The notes under the pieces are model-generated. The model made no database searches. It was not told where the DNA came from and saw only the letters and a list, made by a program, of their open reading frames with translations. 15,849 bases of DNA from Collinsella sp. (GTDB lineage: Bacteria > Actinomycetota > Coriobacteriia > Coriobacteriales > Coriobacteriaceae), in NCBI GenBank assembly GCA_019413955.1, contig DXMX01000046.1, forward strand, positions 1 through 15,849, in the 5' to 3' direction. Numbering within the stretch: position 1 is the first letter of the stretch; every line of letters starts with the position of its first letter. The translations under genes were made by a program, and so were the position numbers. This document shows positions 1 through 6,290 of this stretch, piece after piece.

Positions 1-12
1 AAATTGAACCGT

Positions 13-50
13 CCCCTCATTTCTTGAACATTAGAAATGGGGGCTTTTTT
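13..50 (+). terminator. Intrinsic-terminator-like hairpin
   Basis: CCCC-(T bulge)-CATTT at 13-22 pairs with AAATGGGGG at 35-43 across a 12-base loop and is followed by C and six T (45-50). This is a plus-strand intrinsic terminator shape. It probably ends a gene lying left of the window, or was part of the left flank of the IS remnant that begins directly after it. Seen in sequence; the role is inferred. Confidence 0.5.
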
Positions 51-380
51 ATGGACGGGAGAGTCGGGCACGACGCCACGCTGAGGACTCTTGCAGCAGA
101 GCTTTGCGACAGGGGGTACGGGCGCGCCGAAGGCCGGCGGGAGGCCGAAGGGTGCCCGGACCCGGCCGGGGCCGGCGGCGCGCGAGGGCGAACTCTTGCG
201 ACGGAGCTGCTGCCCGGGCGTCTGAAGGACGAGTTCTACAGGAACCGGACGTGGCGGAGCTTCGAGGAGTTCAAGCGGGGCCTCGACGCCTACACCGTTC
301 ACTGGAACAAGAGGAGGCAGGTTAAGCAAAAGGGACTGACCCCGGAGGAGCTCCGGAATCAGTCCCCATGTGCGGCATAG
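51..380 (+). pseudogene. IS3-family transposase remnant (orfA start fused to orfB end)
   Basis: This is a broken IS3-family transposase. The last ~50 codons of the open frame (RLKDEFYRNRTW, then FEEFKRGLDAYTVHWNKRRQ and LTPEELRNQSP) match the C-terminal end of IS3/IS150-type OrfB integrases, just after the catalytic DDE domain. The first ~25 codons (HDATLRTLAAELCDRGYG) look like the N-terminal helix of an OrfA. Between them, at about 130-205, a different reading frame gives GGRPKGARTRPG, which resembles the basic linker of OrfA. The parts are therefore in order but out of frame, and nearly all of orfB, including the DDE residues, is missing. An intact pair would need about 1.2 kb. It cannot encode an active transposase. 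The assignment of the C-terminal part is firm; the OrfA parts are tentative. Confidence 0.7.
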
Positions 381-386
381 GCCGCT

Positions 387-420
387 AATTGACCCGTCTA
401 AGTTTCGGGGCGCAGTTCAT
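387..420 (+). mobile_element. Right end of the IS3-like remnant
   Basis: After the transposase stop codon the sequence runs into AATTGACCCGTC (387-398) and TTTCGGGGCGCAGTTCA (403-419), the kind of G/C-rich end that IS3-family elements carry as a terminal inverted repeat. No matching left repeat (TGAACTGCGCCCC) is visible in the first 50 bases. An 11-of-12 match to 387-398 does occur at 2-13 (AATTGAACCGTC), which could mark a nested or rearranged copy. The exact boundary is inferred. Confidence 0.45.
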
Positions 421-466
421 TTCAGCGCCGCCCGAGAAAGCTAAACGCCTTCTGGCAGGTTGTCCC

Positions 467-501
467 GGGCCGAGGGCGGCCACCTTGATCGCCCTCGGCC
501 C
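467..501 (-). terminator. Stem-loop after the PTS operon
   Basis: A perfect 12-bp inverted repeat (GGGCCGAGGGCG at 467-478, CGCCCTCGGCCC at 490-501) with an 11-base loop lies about 55 bases past the stop codon of the PTS permease. It is the only strong hairpin between the permease and the IS remnant. There is no T-run on the minus-strand side, so it may be a poor intrinsic terminator or an mRNA 3' stabiliser. The rest of 421-555 shows no gene. Confidence 0.45.
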
Positions 502-555
502 TCACCCACCTCAACTGCTCCTCAATTACATAGAGCTGGTCGAGGAGGGCGCAAG

Positions 556-2004
556 CTAGCGGGCGCCTTCCTCGTCGTCGTTGGGCCGGTAGGTGATGAA
601 CTCGATAGCAAAGGCCAGAACGGCAGAGACGAGTGAGGCGATGATCGCGAAGATCATGTGGGAGATCCCGGCGCCACCAGGGGTCCCGTCGATGAAGTTG
701 AGCAGGTTGAAGACGCCGAGACCGCCCGAGATGTACATGAGGGCGCCCGTCATTCCCACGATGGCGCCGCCCACGGCGGAGCTCAGGCATGCCACGACGA
801 ATGCGCGCTTGTTGGGGAGGGCGATGCCGTAGATGCCCGGCTCGGTGACGCCGAAGAAGAAGGCGGAGATCATTGCGGGAAGGGCGATGCCGCGGAAGCG
901 CTCGTCCTTGTTTCTGAGGTACATGGCAAAGATGACCGCTCCGAGCGCAAACCCGTGGCCGATGGTGGCGGCGAGCACGCTGTCGTGGCCGAGGGTGTTC
1001 AGGTTCATGATGGAGATGGGGATGAGGCTCCAGTGGAAGCCAAAGATGACGAGGCACATCCACAGTCCGCCGACCAGGGCGCTGCCCAGGACGGAACCAA
1101 CCACGGGAAGCTGGAAGATGAACGAGAACGCCGCGCTCAGCAGGTTGGTGATGAGGGTGGCCACCGGGCCGATGACGAGGTAGCCCAAGACGATGGAGAC
1201 CGTCATCGTGGCGAGCGGGACGAGGAACATCTTGAGCGCAGCCGGCATCCAGCTCTTGAGCCAGCGCTCAAGGATAGAGCCGAACCACACCATGAGAAGG
1301 ACGGGGATCACCGAGCTCACGTAGCCGGACACGGGCATGATGATGGGGAGCCCGAGGGCGGTGGCGTACCACGAGAACGTGCCGGCCACGCCGAGGTCGA
1401 TGCTGCCGAGCGCCTCGCCCGAGGTCAGGGCGACCATCGTCGGGTAGAGGAGCGCCACGCCGATTGCCACGCCGGTGAACTCGTTCATGCGGAACTTGCG
1501 CGCGGCACTGAACGCCAGGGCGACGGGAAGGAAGTAGAAGAAGCCGTCAGCCACGGTGTAGAGCAGCGTGTAGAGGCCGTCGTTTGCAAAGGCCGGGACG
1601 AAGTAGGTGATGAGGGCAAGCAGTCCCTTCATGATGCCTGCGGCGGCAAGCGGTCCCAGGATGGGCTGGAAGATGCCAGAGATGAGGTCGATGATGACGG
1701 AGGCAACGGTCTTATCGCCCTGGGGCTCGTCGTCGGCGCTTGCGCCGCCCGAGAAGTTGCCGGCCTCCAGGACCGCGTCGTAGACGTCCTCGACGATGTT
1801 GCCCACGACCACCTGGCACTGGCCGTTGGCCTGGATGACCTGGATGACGCCCTTGAGGGCCTCGATCTTGGCCGTGTTGGCGCGGGACTCGTCCTTGAGT
1901 TTGAAGCGCACGCGCGTGATGCAGTGCGCGACGCTGGCGACGTTCTCGGCGCCGCCTACGTTCTCGAGTATGGATCTGGCCAGGTCGTCGTATTTTTCTG
2001 CCAT
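556..2004 (-). CDS. PTS beta-glucoside-type EIIBC permease
   Basis: A membrane transporter that imports a beta-glucoside while phosphorylating it. Residues 1-85 form an EIIB domain with the phosphorylation motif HCITRVRF, phospho-cysteine C28. Residues ~100-470 form the glucose/sucrose-superfamily EIIC membrane domain, with FGFHWSL (H324), the GVTEPGIYG loop (385-393) and TPGGAGISHM near the end. BglF-type proteins of about 620 residues usually carry EIIA at the C-terminus; this one stops at 482 with a short acidic tail, so the phosphate must come from an EIIA made elsewhere. The start is supported by AGGAG at 2011-2015, six bases upstream. It is the second gene of an operon, 31 bases after the glucosidase. 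Function as a PTS EIIBC is firm; the exact sugar (cellobiose, arbutin, salicin) cannot be read from sequence. Confidence 0.93.
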   Translation of the reverse strand: MAEKYDDLARSILENVGGAENVASVAHCITRVRFKLKDESRANTAKIEALKGVIQVIQANGQCQVVVGNIVEDVYDAVLEAGNFSGGASADDEPQGDKTVASVIIDLISGIFQPILGPLAAAGIMKGLLALITYFVPAFANDGLYTLLYTVADGFFYFLPVALAFSAARKFRMNEFTGVAIGVALLYPTMVALTSGEALGSIDLGVAGTFSWYATALGLPIIMPVSGYVSSVIPVLLMVWFGSILERWLKSWMPAALKMFLVPLATMTVSIVLGYLVIGPVATLITNLLSAAFSFIFQLPVVGSVLGSALVGGLWMCLVIFGFHWSLIPISIMNLNTLGHDSVLAATIGHGFALGAVIFAMYLRNKDERFRGIALPAMISAFFFGVTEPGIYGIALPNKRAFVVACLSSAVGGAIVGMTGALMYISGGLGVFNLLNFIDGTPGGAGISHMIFAIIASLVSAVLAFAIEFITYRPNDDEEGAR

Positions 2005-2035
2005 TATTTTCTCCTTAGTGATATTGCCCGGGTGG

Positions 2036-3466
2036 TTAGCCCAGGTCGCCTCCGTTGGTGGCGATGGCCTGTTGATACCAGTAGAAGCTCTTCTTGCGCC
2101 TGCGCTCGAGCGTGCCGTTGCCCAGGTTGTCGCGGTCCACGTAGATGAAGCCGTAGCGCTTCTCCATCTCGCCGGAGCCCGCGCTCACGAGGTCGATCGG
2201 CCCCCAGGTGGTGTAGCCGAGCATCTCGACGCCGTCCTGCTCGATAGCGTCGCGCATGGCCTCGATGTGCTCGCGCAGGTAGGCGATGCGGTAGTCATCC
2301 TCGATCGTGCCGTCGGGAAGCACCTCGTCATAGGCGCCGAGGCCGTTCTCCACCACAAAGAGCGGCTTCTGGTAGCGGTCCCAGAGGTCGTTGATCGTGA
2401 TGCGGAACCCCAGCGGGTCGATGACCCAGCCCCAGTCGCTCGTGCGCACGTAGGGGTTCTCTACGCCGGCGAAGGCGTTGCCCTCGGCGACGCCGCCCAC
2501 GGAATCGGGGTCGCCCGCGGTACAGCGCGAGGAGTAGTAGCTAAACGAGATGAAGTCGACGGTGTTCTCCGCAAGGATGCGCTCGTCCTCGGCGGTCATG
2601 CCCACGTCGATGCCCTCGCGCTCGAGCATCTTGAGCGCGTAGCCGGGGTAGTGCCCGCGTGCCTGCACGTCCACGAAGAAGAGGTCCTCCTGGTTCTTGA
2701 CCTGCGCTGCACGGACGTCCTCGGGACGACAGGAGTAGGGGTAGTAGCTTCCCGCGGCGAGCATGCAGCCAACCTTGTTCTCCGGGTCGACCTCGTGGGC
2801 GATCTTGGTGGCCCAGGCGCTCGCCACGAGCTCGTTGTGCGCGGCGCGGTACTCGGCCTCGCGGGCATTCTCCCCGGGCTCGAGGACGATGCCGGCACCC
2901 ATGAAGGGACGGTGCAAGATCATGTTCATCTCGTTGAACGTGATCCACCAATGTACGAGGCCGCGGTAGCGGTTGAAGAGCACCTTCACGAGCCGCTTGT
3001 AGAGCTCGATGAGGGCGCGGTTTCGCCAGGCGCCGTACTTCTTGACGAGGTGGATGGGGCAGTCGAAGTGCGTGATGGTCACGAGGGGCTCGATCCCGTG
3101 CTCGCGGCAGCAGCGGAACACGTCCTCGTAGAAGGCGAGCCCGGCCTCGTTGGGCTCCTCCTCGTCGCCATTGGGGAAGATGCGGCTCCAGGCGATGGAG
3201 AGGCGAAAGACCTTAAAGCCCATCTCCGCGAAGAGGGCTATGTCCTCGCGGTAGTGGTGGTAGAAGTCGATGCCCGTCTGGGCCGGGTAGTAGTACCCGG
3301 GCTCAAAGTCGAGCATGCGCCTCAGGCCGCGACTTACGTCGTTGCGCTCCGACCCGTGTGGGATGACGTCGACATTGGCAAGGCCGCGGCCGCCCTCGTC
3401 ATAACCTCCCTCGCATTGGTTAGCAGCGGTGGCTCCTCCCCAAAGGAACCCTTTTGGAAATGGCAT
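2036..3466 (-). CDS. 6-phospho-beta-glucosidase, GH1
   Basis: A cytoplasmic glycoside hydrolase of family 1, 476 residues (typical length), that cleaves the phosphorylated beta-glucoside delivered by the adjacent PTS into glucose 6-phosphate and an aglycone or glucose. The family start FPKGFLWGGATAANQCEG is intact. The acid/base is E179 in TFNEMN and the nucleophile is E373 in VVENG. The SAGSGEMEKRYGF stretch near 428-440 carries the Ser...Lys-x-Tyr phosphate-binding pattern that separates 6-phospho enzymes from plain beta-glucosidases. The frame is open further upstream, but ATG at 3466 is chosen because AAGGAGG (3471-3477) sits four bases before it and the protein begins exactly at the family N-terminus. 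It is close to AscB/BglA types; which symbol is right is unclear. Confidence 0.94.
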   Translation of the reverse strand: MPFPKGFLWGGATAANQCEGGYDEGGRGLANVDVIPHGSERNDVSRGLRRMLDFEPGYYYPAQTGIDFYHHYREDIALFAEMGFKVFRLSIAWSRIFPNGDEEEPNEAGLAFYEDVFRCCREHGIEPLVTITHFDCPIHLVKKYGAWRNRALIELYKRLVKVLFNRYRGLVHWWITFNEMNMILHRPFMGAGIVLEPGENAREAEYRAAHNELVASAWATKIAHEVDPENKVGCMLAAGSYYPYSCRPEDVRAAQVKNQEDLFFVDVQARGHYPGYALKMLEREGIDVGMTAEDERILAENTVDFISFSYYSSRCTAGDPDSVGGVAEGNAFAGVENPYVRTSDWGWVIDPLGFRITINDLWDRYQKPLFVVENGLGAYDEVLPDGTIEDDYRIAYLREHIEAMRDAIEQDGVEMLGYTTWGPIDLVSAGSGEMEKRYGFIYVDRDNLGNGTLERRRKKSFYWYQQAIATNGGDLG

Positions 3467-3484
3467 GGTGCCTCCTTCTCTCTG

Positions 3485-3520
3485 GCGCCCCCACCTCTGC
3501 GGGGACGCTTTATAACGTCC
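3485..3520 (-). promoter_or_regulatory. Possible promoter/operator and leader hairpin of the beta-glucoside operon
   Basis: On the minus strand a TATAAA (complement of 3509-3514) lies inside a short inverted repeat, GGACG (3503-3507) and CGTCC (3516-3520), which could be an operator over a -10 box. No good -35 is visible. GCGCCCCC (3485-3492) can pair with GGGGACGC (3501-3508, one G-U), giving a hairpin just ahead of the RBS; the two pairings share 3503-3507 and exclude one another. I found no convincing BglG/LicT antiterminator site here. Weak support. Confidence 0.3.
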
Positions 3521-3587
3521 TTGCGACCTCACGCGCCGGGCCCGTGGCCCTTTCCCTGATGCGCGCGGGCCGCCCGTGAAGGGGTGA

Positions 3588-4568
3588 CTAGCTGACGGCT
3601 TGTCCTGCGGCGGCGCGACGTGCCTCCCGGCCTCCAAGCAGGGAGGGGACCTGTGCCAGGCACACGCCGGCGAGGATGATGGCGACGCCCAGCCACTCGA
3701 CGACGCCGAGCGGCTCGCCGAGGACGATCATGGCGATGAGCAGGCCGGCGGGGAGTTCCGCGGCGGCCATGACAGTGGAGAGACCCGCGGGCAGGTGCGG
3801 AGAGCCCATGCCGAAGAGCAAGACCGGGCAGAGCATGCCAAAGAAGCCGGCGATGACGGCAAAGGGCAGGATGCCCTGGGCGAGGACGCCCGAGACGACG
3901 TAGTCCGGGCACACCGTGAGCGACATGACCACGGAGCCCGCGCACACGATGACGCCGCGCTGCTCGGACGAGCAGGGGGCCTCGACCTTGCCGGAGAGGG
4001 TGACAAAGAGGGAGCAGGACACGGCCGCCCCCAGCGCGCAGAGCAGGGCCACGGGGTCGTACCCGGTGATGCCGGTCTTGTAAACGCCGCTCGCGAACAC
4101 CGTCCCGAAGACGATGGCCAGGGCGGAGGCCACTTGGAGGGGCCTCGGCGGCCGGCGCGTCATGACGGTCTGCCACACGAGCCCCAGCCACGTGAACTGG
4201 AAGAGGAGCGTGAGCGCCACCGGGGCGGGCAGCACGCTCATGGCGTAGCAGTAGAGGATTGAGGTGAGGCAGGTGAGGGCTCCCAGGCCCATGAGCTTAA
4301 GGGCGAGCTTCCAGCCCACGCGCTGCCAGCGGTGCCCGAGTGCGTGCCCTGCGAGCGTGGCGAGGGCGAAGAAGAGGCAGCCGAGCCACGCTTGGCTCGC
4401 CACCACCTGTGCCGAGGTGAAGCCCGCGGCGTAGGCGAGCTTGTAGGTCGTGGCCATCGCGCCGTAGCAGGCGCCGCCCGCAAAGACCTGGAGCGCCGCC
4501 TTGGCCTGTCCCGCGCCCGTGGCTCCCGCCCCGGCGGCCTGTTGCTTGATTGCGTTTGTTCCTGCCAT
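3588..4568 (-). CDS. EamA/DMT-superfamily transporter
   Basis: A 326-residue inner-membrane protein with about ten hydrophobic helices in two repeats. The first repeat ends with LLFQFTWLGLVWQ and the second with AAAELPAGLLIAMIVLGEPL followed by WLGVAIILAGV, the classic EamA endings. Such proteins usually export metabolites or amino acids; the substrate cannot be told from sequence. ATG at 4568 is chosen because GGGAG lies five bases upstream. The frame stays open to a TTG at 4772, but that stretch reads through the leader hairpins and is not membrane-like. The gene ends 121 bases before the glucosidase on the same strand, so partial co-transcription is possible. Its leader carries a promoter and a terminator, which points to attenuation control. 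Confidence 0.87.
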   Translation of the reverse strand: MAGTNAIKQQAAGAGATGAGQAKAALQVFAGGACYGAMATTYKLAYAAGFTSAQVVASQAWLGCLFFALATLAGHALGHRWQRVGWKLALKLMGLGALTCLTSILYCYAMSVLPAPVALTLLFQFTWLGLVWQTVMTRRPPRPLQVASALAIVFGTVFASGVYKTGITGYDPVALLCALGAAVSCSLFVTLSGKVEAPCSSEQRGVIVCAGSVVMSLTVCPDYVVSGVLAQGILPFAVIAGFFGMLCPVLLFGMGSPHLPAGLSTVMAAAELPAGLLIAMIVLGEPLGVVEWLGVAIILAGVCLAQVPSLLGGREARRAAAGQAVS

Positions 4569-4580
4569 TCGGCTCCCTTC

Positions 4581-4617
4581 CGTCTGCTGTCTTGCAGACG
4601 CACGTCTCGTGCGTCTG
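4581..4617 (-). promoter_or_regulatory. Two mutually exclusive hairpins ahead of the EamA RBS
   Basis: CAGACGCAC (4595-4603) pairs perfectly with GTGCGTCTG (4609-4617) around a 5-base loop. Alternatively GCAGACG (4594-4600) pairs with CGTCTGC (4581-4587) around a 6-base loop. Both use the same bases, so only one can form. The second hairpin lies directly next to the GGGAG ribosome binding site of the transporter and could affect its translation. The pairings are seen; the regulatory role is inferred. Confidence 0.4.
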
Positions 4618-4685
4618 TTCCCTGCAGTCGGAAGGTGGGCTCGTGCGGTCTTCTGGCGGTGCATGTGGCACCTGCTGCCAAGACG

Positions 4686-4721
4686 AAAAAAGCCACGCAA
4701 CCGACTGCTCGGTTGCGTGGC
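4686..4721 (-). terminator. Intrinsic terminator in the EamA leader (attenuator candidate)
   Basis: A perfect 13-bp stem (GCCACGCAACCGA at 4692-4704, TCGGTTGCGTGGC at 4709-4721) with a 4-base loop is followed on the minus strand by six T (4691-4686). This is a strong minus-strand intrinsic terminator. No minus-strand protein gene lies upstream before 5069, so it must end either a leader transcript of the transporter gene or a small RNA. GCGTGG, present upstream in the leader (complement of 4749-4754), can pair with CCACGC of the terminator's first arm, giving a possible weak antiterminator. Confidence 0.75.
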
Positions 4722-4770
4722 AAAAAGGTGGCTAGCGCCCAGAAAAGTCCACGCGTTTTTAGACTGGGAC

Positions 4771-4800
4771 AAAGTACTACAACAGGTGAGATTCTGTCAA
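4771..4800 (-). promoter_or_regulatory. Sigma-70-type promoter for the EamA leader
   Basis: On the minus strand a perfect -35 TTGACA (complement of 4795-4800) stands 18 bases before TACTTT (complement of 4771-4776). Transcription would begin near 4765, giving a leader of about 195 bases before the transporter ATG, with the terminator hairpin about 45 bases in. CCCAG at the start of this RNA can pair with CTGGG (complement of 4738-4742). Confidence 0.55.
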
Positions 4801-4812
4801 GAAAAACCGAGG

Positions 4813-4974
4813 AAAAAAGCGAGCCTCTGCCCGCCGTACCTGTGGCGGTCGTTCCCCGAACGGGGCGGTGCTGTTGGGGACTGTCTCGATCTGTAACAGT
4901 TGGGGCTAGTTTTGGTCGATGGATGTTACAGATTGAGATTGTTGAGGATGGGTGGGGGTAGCTAATTCGGACGG
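4813..4974 (-). ncRNA. Candidate small structured RNA with terminator
   Basis: Reading the minus strand, TTGCCA (complement of 5004-5009) and TTTAAA (4981-4986) with a 17-base spacer form a possible promoter. Then comes a 15-bp inverted repeat with one G-U (4884-4898 with 4924-4938, core ATCTGTAACA), then a small CCCC/GGGG hairpin (4856-4867), then GCGGGC-AGAG-GCTCGC followed by six T (4834-4813), an intrinsic terminator shape. No ORF is convincing here. Together these fit a ~160-base small RNA, but each part is weak alone and the inverted repeat could instead be a DNA binding site. Confidence 0.3.
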
Positions 4975-5002
4975 GGCTATTTTAAACATTGGGAAATCGA
5001 GC

Positions 5003-5033
5003 GTGGCAAGCGGAGGTCTTCGGGGTATAAGAC
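5003..5033 (+). promoter_or_regulatory. Probable promoter of the DJ-1/maf operon
   Basis: GTGGCA (5003-5008, four of six -35 bases) is 17 bases before TATAAG (5026-5031). A short inverted repeat, GTCTT (5016-5020) and AAGAC (5029-5033), frames the -10 and could bind a regulator. It would give a leader of about 30 bases. It overlaps the possible minus-strand promoter of the candidate small RNA. Confidence 0.4.
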
Positions 5034-5068
5034 GGCTAATTGTATGCCGTTTTTTGAAAGGAACCCTT

Positions 5069-5611
5069 ATGCCCAGCGTTGCCGTTCTTGCCGCCGATGG
5101 CTTTGAAACGATTGAATGCCTGACCATGGTCGATGTCATGCGTCGCGGCGGCGTGCGCGCCACGCTCGTCTCGATCATGCCCACGCGCGAGGTCGTAAGC
5201 TCGCTGCAGATTCCCGTGACCTGCGATGCGCTCTTTGATGAGATCAATTTTGACGAGTACGACTGCGTCGTGCTGCCCGGCGGCCTGCCCGGTGCCACCA
5301 ACCTGCGCGCCGACCAGCGCGTCTGCGACGTAGTCTGCGATTTCGCCGCGACCAAGCACGTTGCCGCCATCTGCGCCGCCCCGTTTATCCTGGGCGAGCT
5401 CGACCTGCTCGAGGGACGCCACGCCACGTGCTTCCCCGGCTTTGAGAAGAGCTTCCCCGAGGGCGCCTATACCGGCGACAAGGTCACGCACGACGGCAAC
5501 ATCATCACCGCCAGCGGCATGGCCCAGTCGCTCCCCTTTGCGCTTGAGCTGCTGCGCACGCTCGCCGGCGACAAGGCCGTCGAGAAGGTCGCCGAGGGCA
5601 TTCAGCTATGA
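5069..5611 (+). CDS. DJ-1/PfpI family protein
   Basis: A 180-residue cytoplasmic protein of the DJ-1/ThiJ/PfpI superfamily, full length for YajL-like members. The conserved acidic residue E16 is in ADGFETIE, the PGGLPGATNL loop is at 70-79, and the nucleophile elbow cysteine is C102 in AAICAAPFIL. HDGNIITASG near 141-150 is the usual C-terminal signature. Members act in protection against reactive carbonyls or oxidants, or as chaperones; the activity here is not established. ATG at 5069 is preferred because GAAAGGA lies just upstream and the protein then starts at the family N-terminus. It overlaps maf by four bases (ATGA), so the two are translated together. Confidence 0.9.
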   Translation: MPSVAVLAADGFETIECLTMVDVMRRGGVRATLVSIMPTREVVSSLQIPVTCDALFDEINFDEYDCVVLPGGLPGATNLRADQRVCDVVCDFAATKHVAAICAAPFILGELDLLEGRHATCFPGFEKSFPEGAYTGDKVTHDGNIITASGMAQSLPFALELLRTLAGDKAVEKVAEGIQL

Positions 5612-6189
5612 TTTTGGCTTCGCAATCACCGCGCCGCATCGAGTTGATGCGCGAGGCGGACTATGACATTCGCATCATTCCTGCCGATATCGACGAAACG
5701 CCGTTTGATGGCGAGACCCCGCTTACGCTCGTTGAACGCTTAGCACGCGCAAAAGCCGCCGCCGTTGCCGCCGAGCATGCCGAGCCCAATGAGCTGACGG
5801 TCGCGGCCGACACCATCGTCACCTTTGACGGCAAGATTCTGGGCAAGCCGGCAACCGAGGACGAGGCGCGCGCCATGCTCCGTGAGCTTTCGGGCCGCAC
5901 GCACCAGGTTGCAACCGGCGTCTGCATCGTTAAGACAGGCGATACGGCCGCCCCGCATGCCGCCGAAAGCCTGTCCTTTGTCGATGTGACCGACGTGACG
6001 TTCTACGAGCTCACCGACGAGCAGATCGAGCGCTACGTCGCCTCGGGTGAGCCCATGGACAAGGCCGGCGCCTACGGCATTCAGGGCACAGGCGGACGCA
6101 TGCTCGTGCACGATATTTCGGGCGACTTCTATAACGTGGTGGGCTTACCCATCGCCCGCGTCGCGCGCGCGATTCAAAAACTCTCGTAA
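5608..6189 (+). CDS. maf: Maf-family nucleoside triphosphate pyrophosphatase
   Basis: A 193-residue cytoplasmic house-cleaning enzyme that hydrolyses non-canonical or excess nucleoside triphosphates (typically dTTP/UTP or modified pyrimidines) to the monophosphate and pyrophosphate. The Maf signature is complete: SQSPRRIELM near the N-terminus, catalytic-base motif ADTIV (D68), LGKP (78-81), YVASGEPMDKAGAYGIQG and GDFYNVVGLPI near the end. The start overlaps the DJ-1 stop in ATGA with only a weak GAGGG upstream, which points to translational coupling. Which Maf subfamily, and so which nucleotide, is not decided here. Confidence 0.95.
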   Translation: MILASQSPRRIELMREADYDIRIIPADIDETPFDGETPLTLVERLARAKAAAVAAEHAEPNELTVAADTIVTFDGKILGKPATEDEARAMLRELSGRTHQVATGVCIVKTGDTAAPHAAESLSFVDVTDVTFYELTDEQIERYVASGEPMDKAGAYGIQGTGGRMLVHDISGDFYNVVGLPIARVARAIQKLS

Positions 6190-6197
6190 TTGCATCT

Positions 6198-6230
6198 GGC
6201 GCTGGGTATTCCCCAGCGCCTACAATTTTG
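6198..6230 (+). terminator. Hairpin after maf
   Basis: A perfect 9-bp stem (GGCGCTGGG at 6198-6206, CCCAGCGCC at 6212-6220) with a 5-base loop begins nine bases after the maf stop codon. The tail TACAATTTTGG holds only four T in a row, so termination may be partial. It separates the DJ-1/maf operon from the peptidase gene, for which I see no clear separate promoter in 6221-6290. Confidence 0.55.
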
Positions 6231-6290
6231 GCGTACCGTACGGATCCCGACCGGGCACAAGGCGCGGCGGAAAACCGATAGGAGTTAAAC

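Noticed and set aside
658..2148. Long plus-strand open frame opposite the PTS permease
   Set aside because: Shadow of the minus-strand gene: rich in D, E, G, H and R with no family resemblance, while the opposite frame has clear EIIBC motifs and an RBS.
1796..3559. 587-codon plus-strand open frame opposite the glucosidase
   Set aside because: High-GC antisense frame with V/A/L/E-biased composition and no recognisable domain; the minus strand carries intact GH1 motifs.
3467..3587. BglG/LicT-type antiterminator site before the glucosidase
   Set aside because: Such operons often have one, but I see no matching RAT-like sequence overlapping a terminator here.
4569..4772. N-terminal extension of the EamA transporter to a TTG start
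   Set aside because: It would read through the promoter-proximal leader, the terminator and two hairpins, has no RBS, and adds a non-family polar segment; ATG 4568 has a good RBS.
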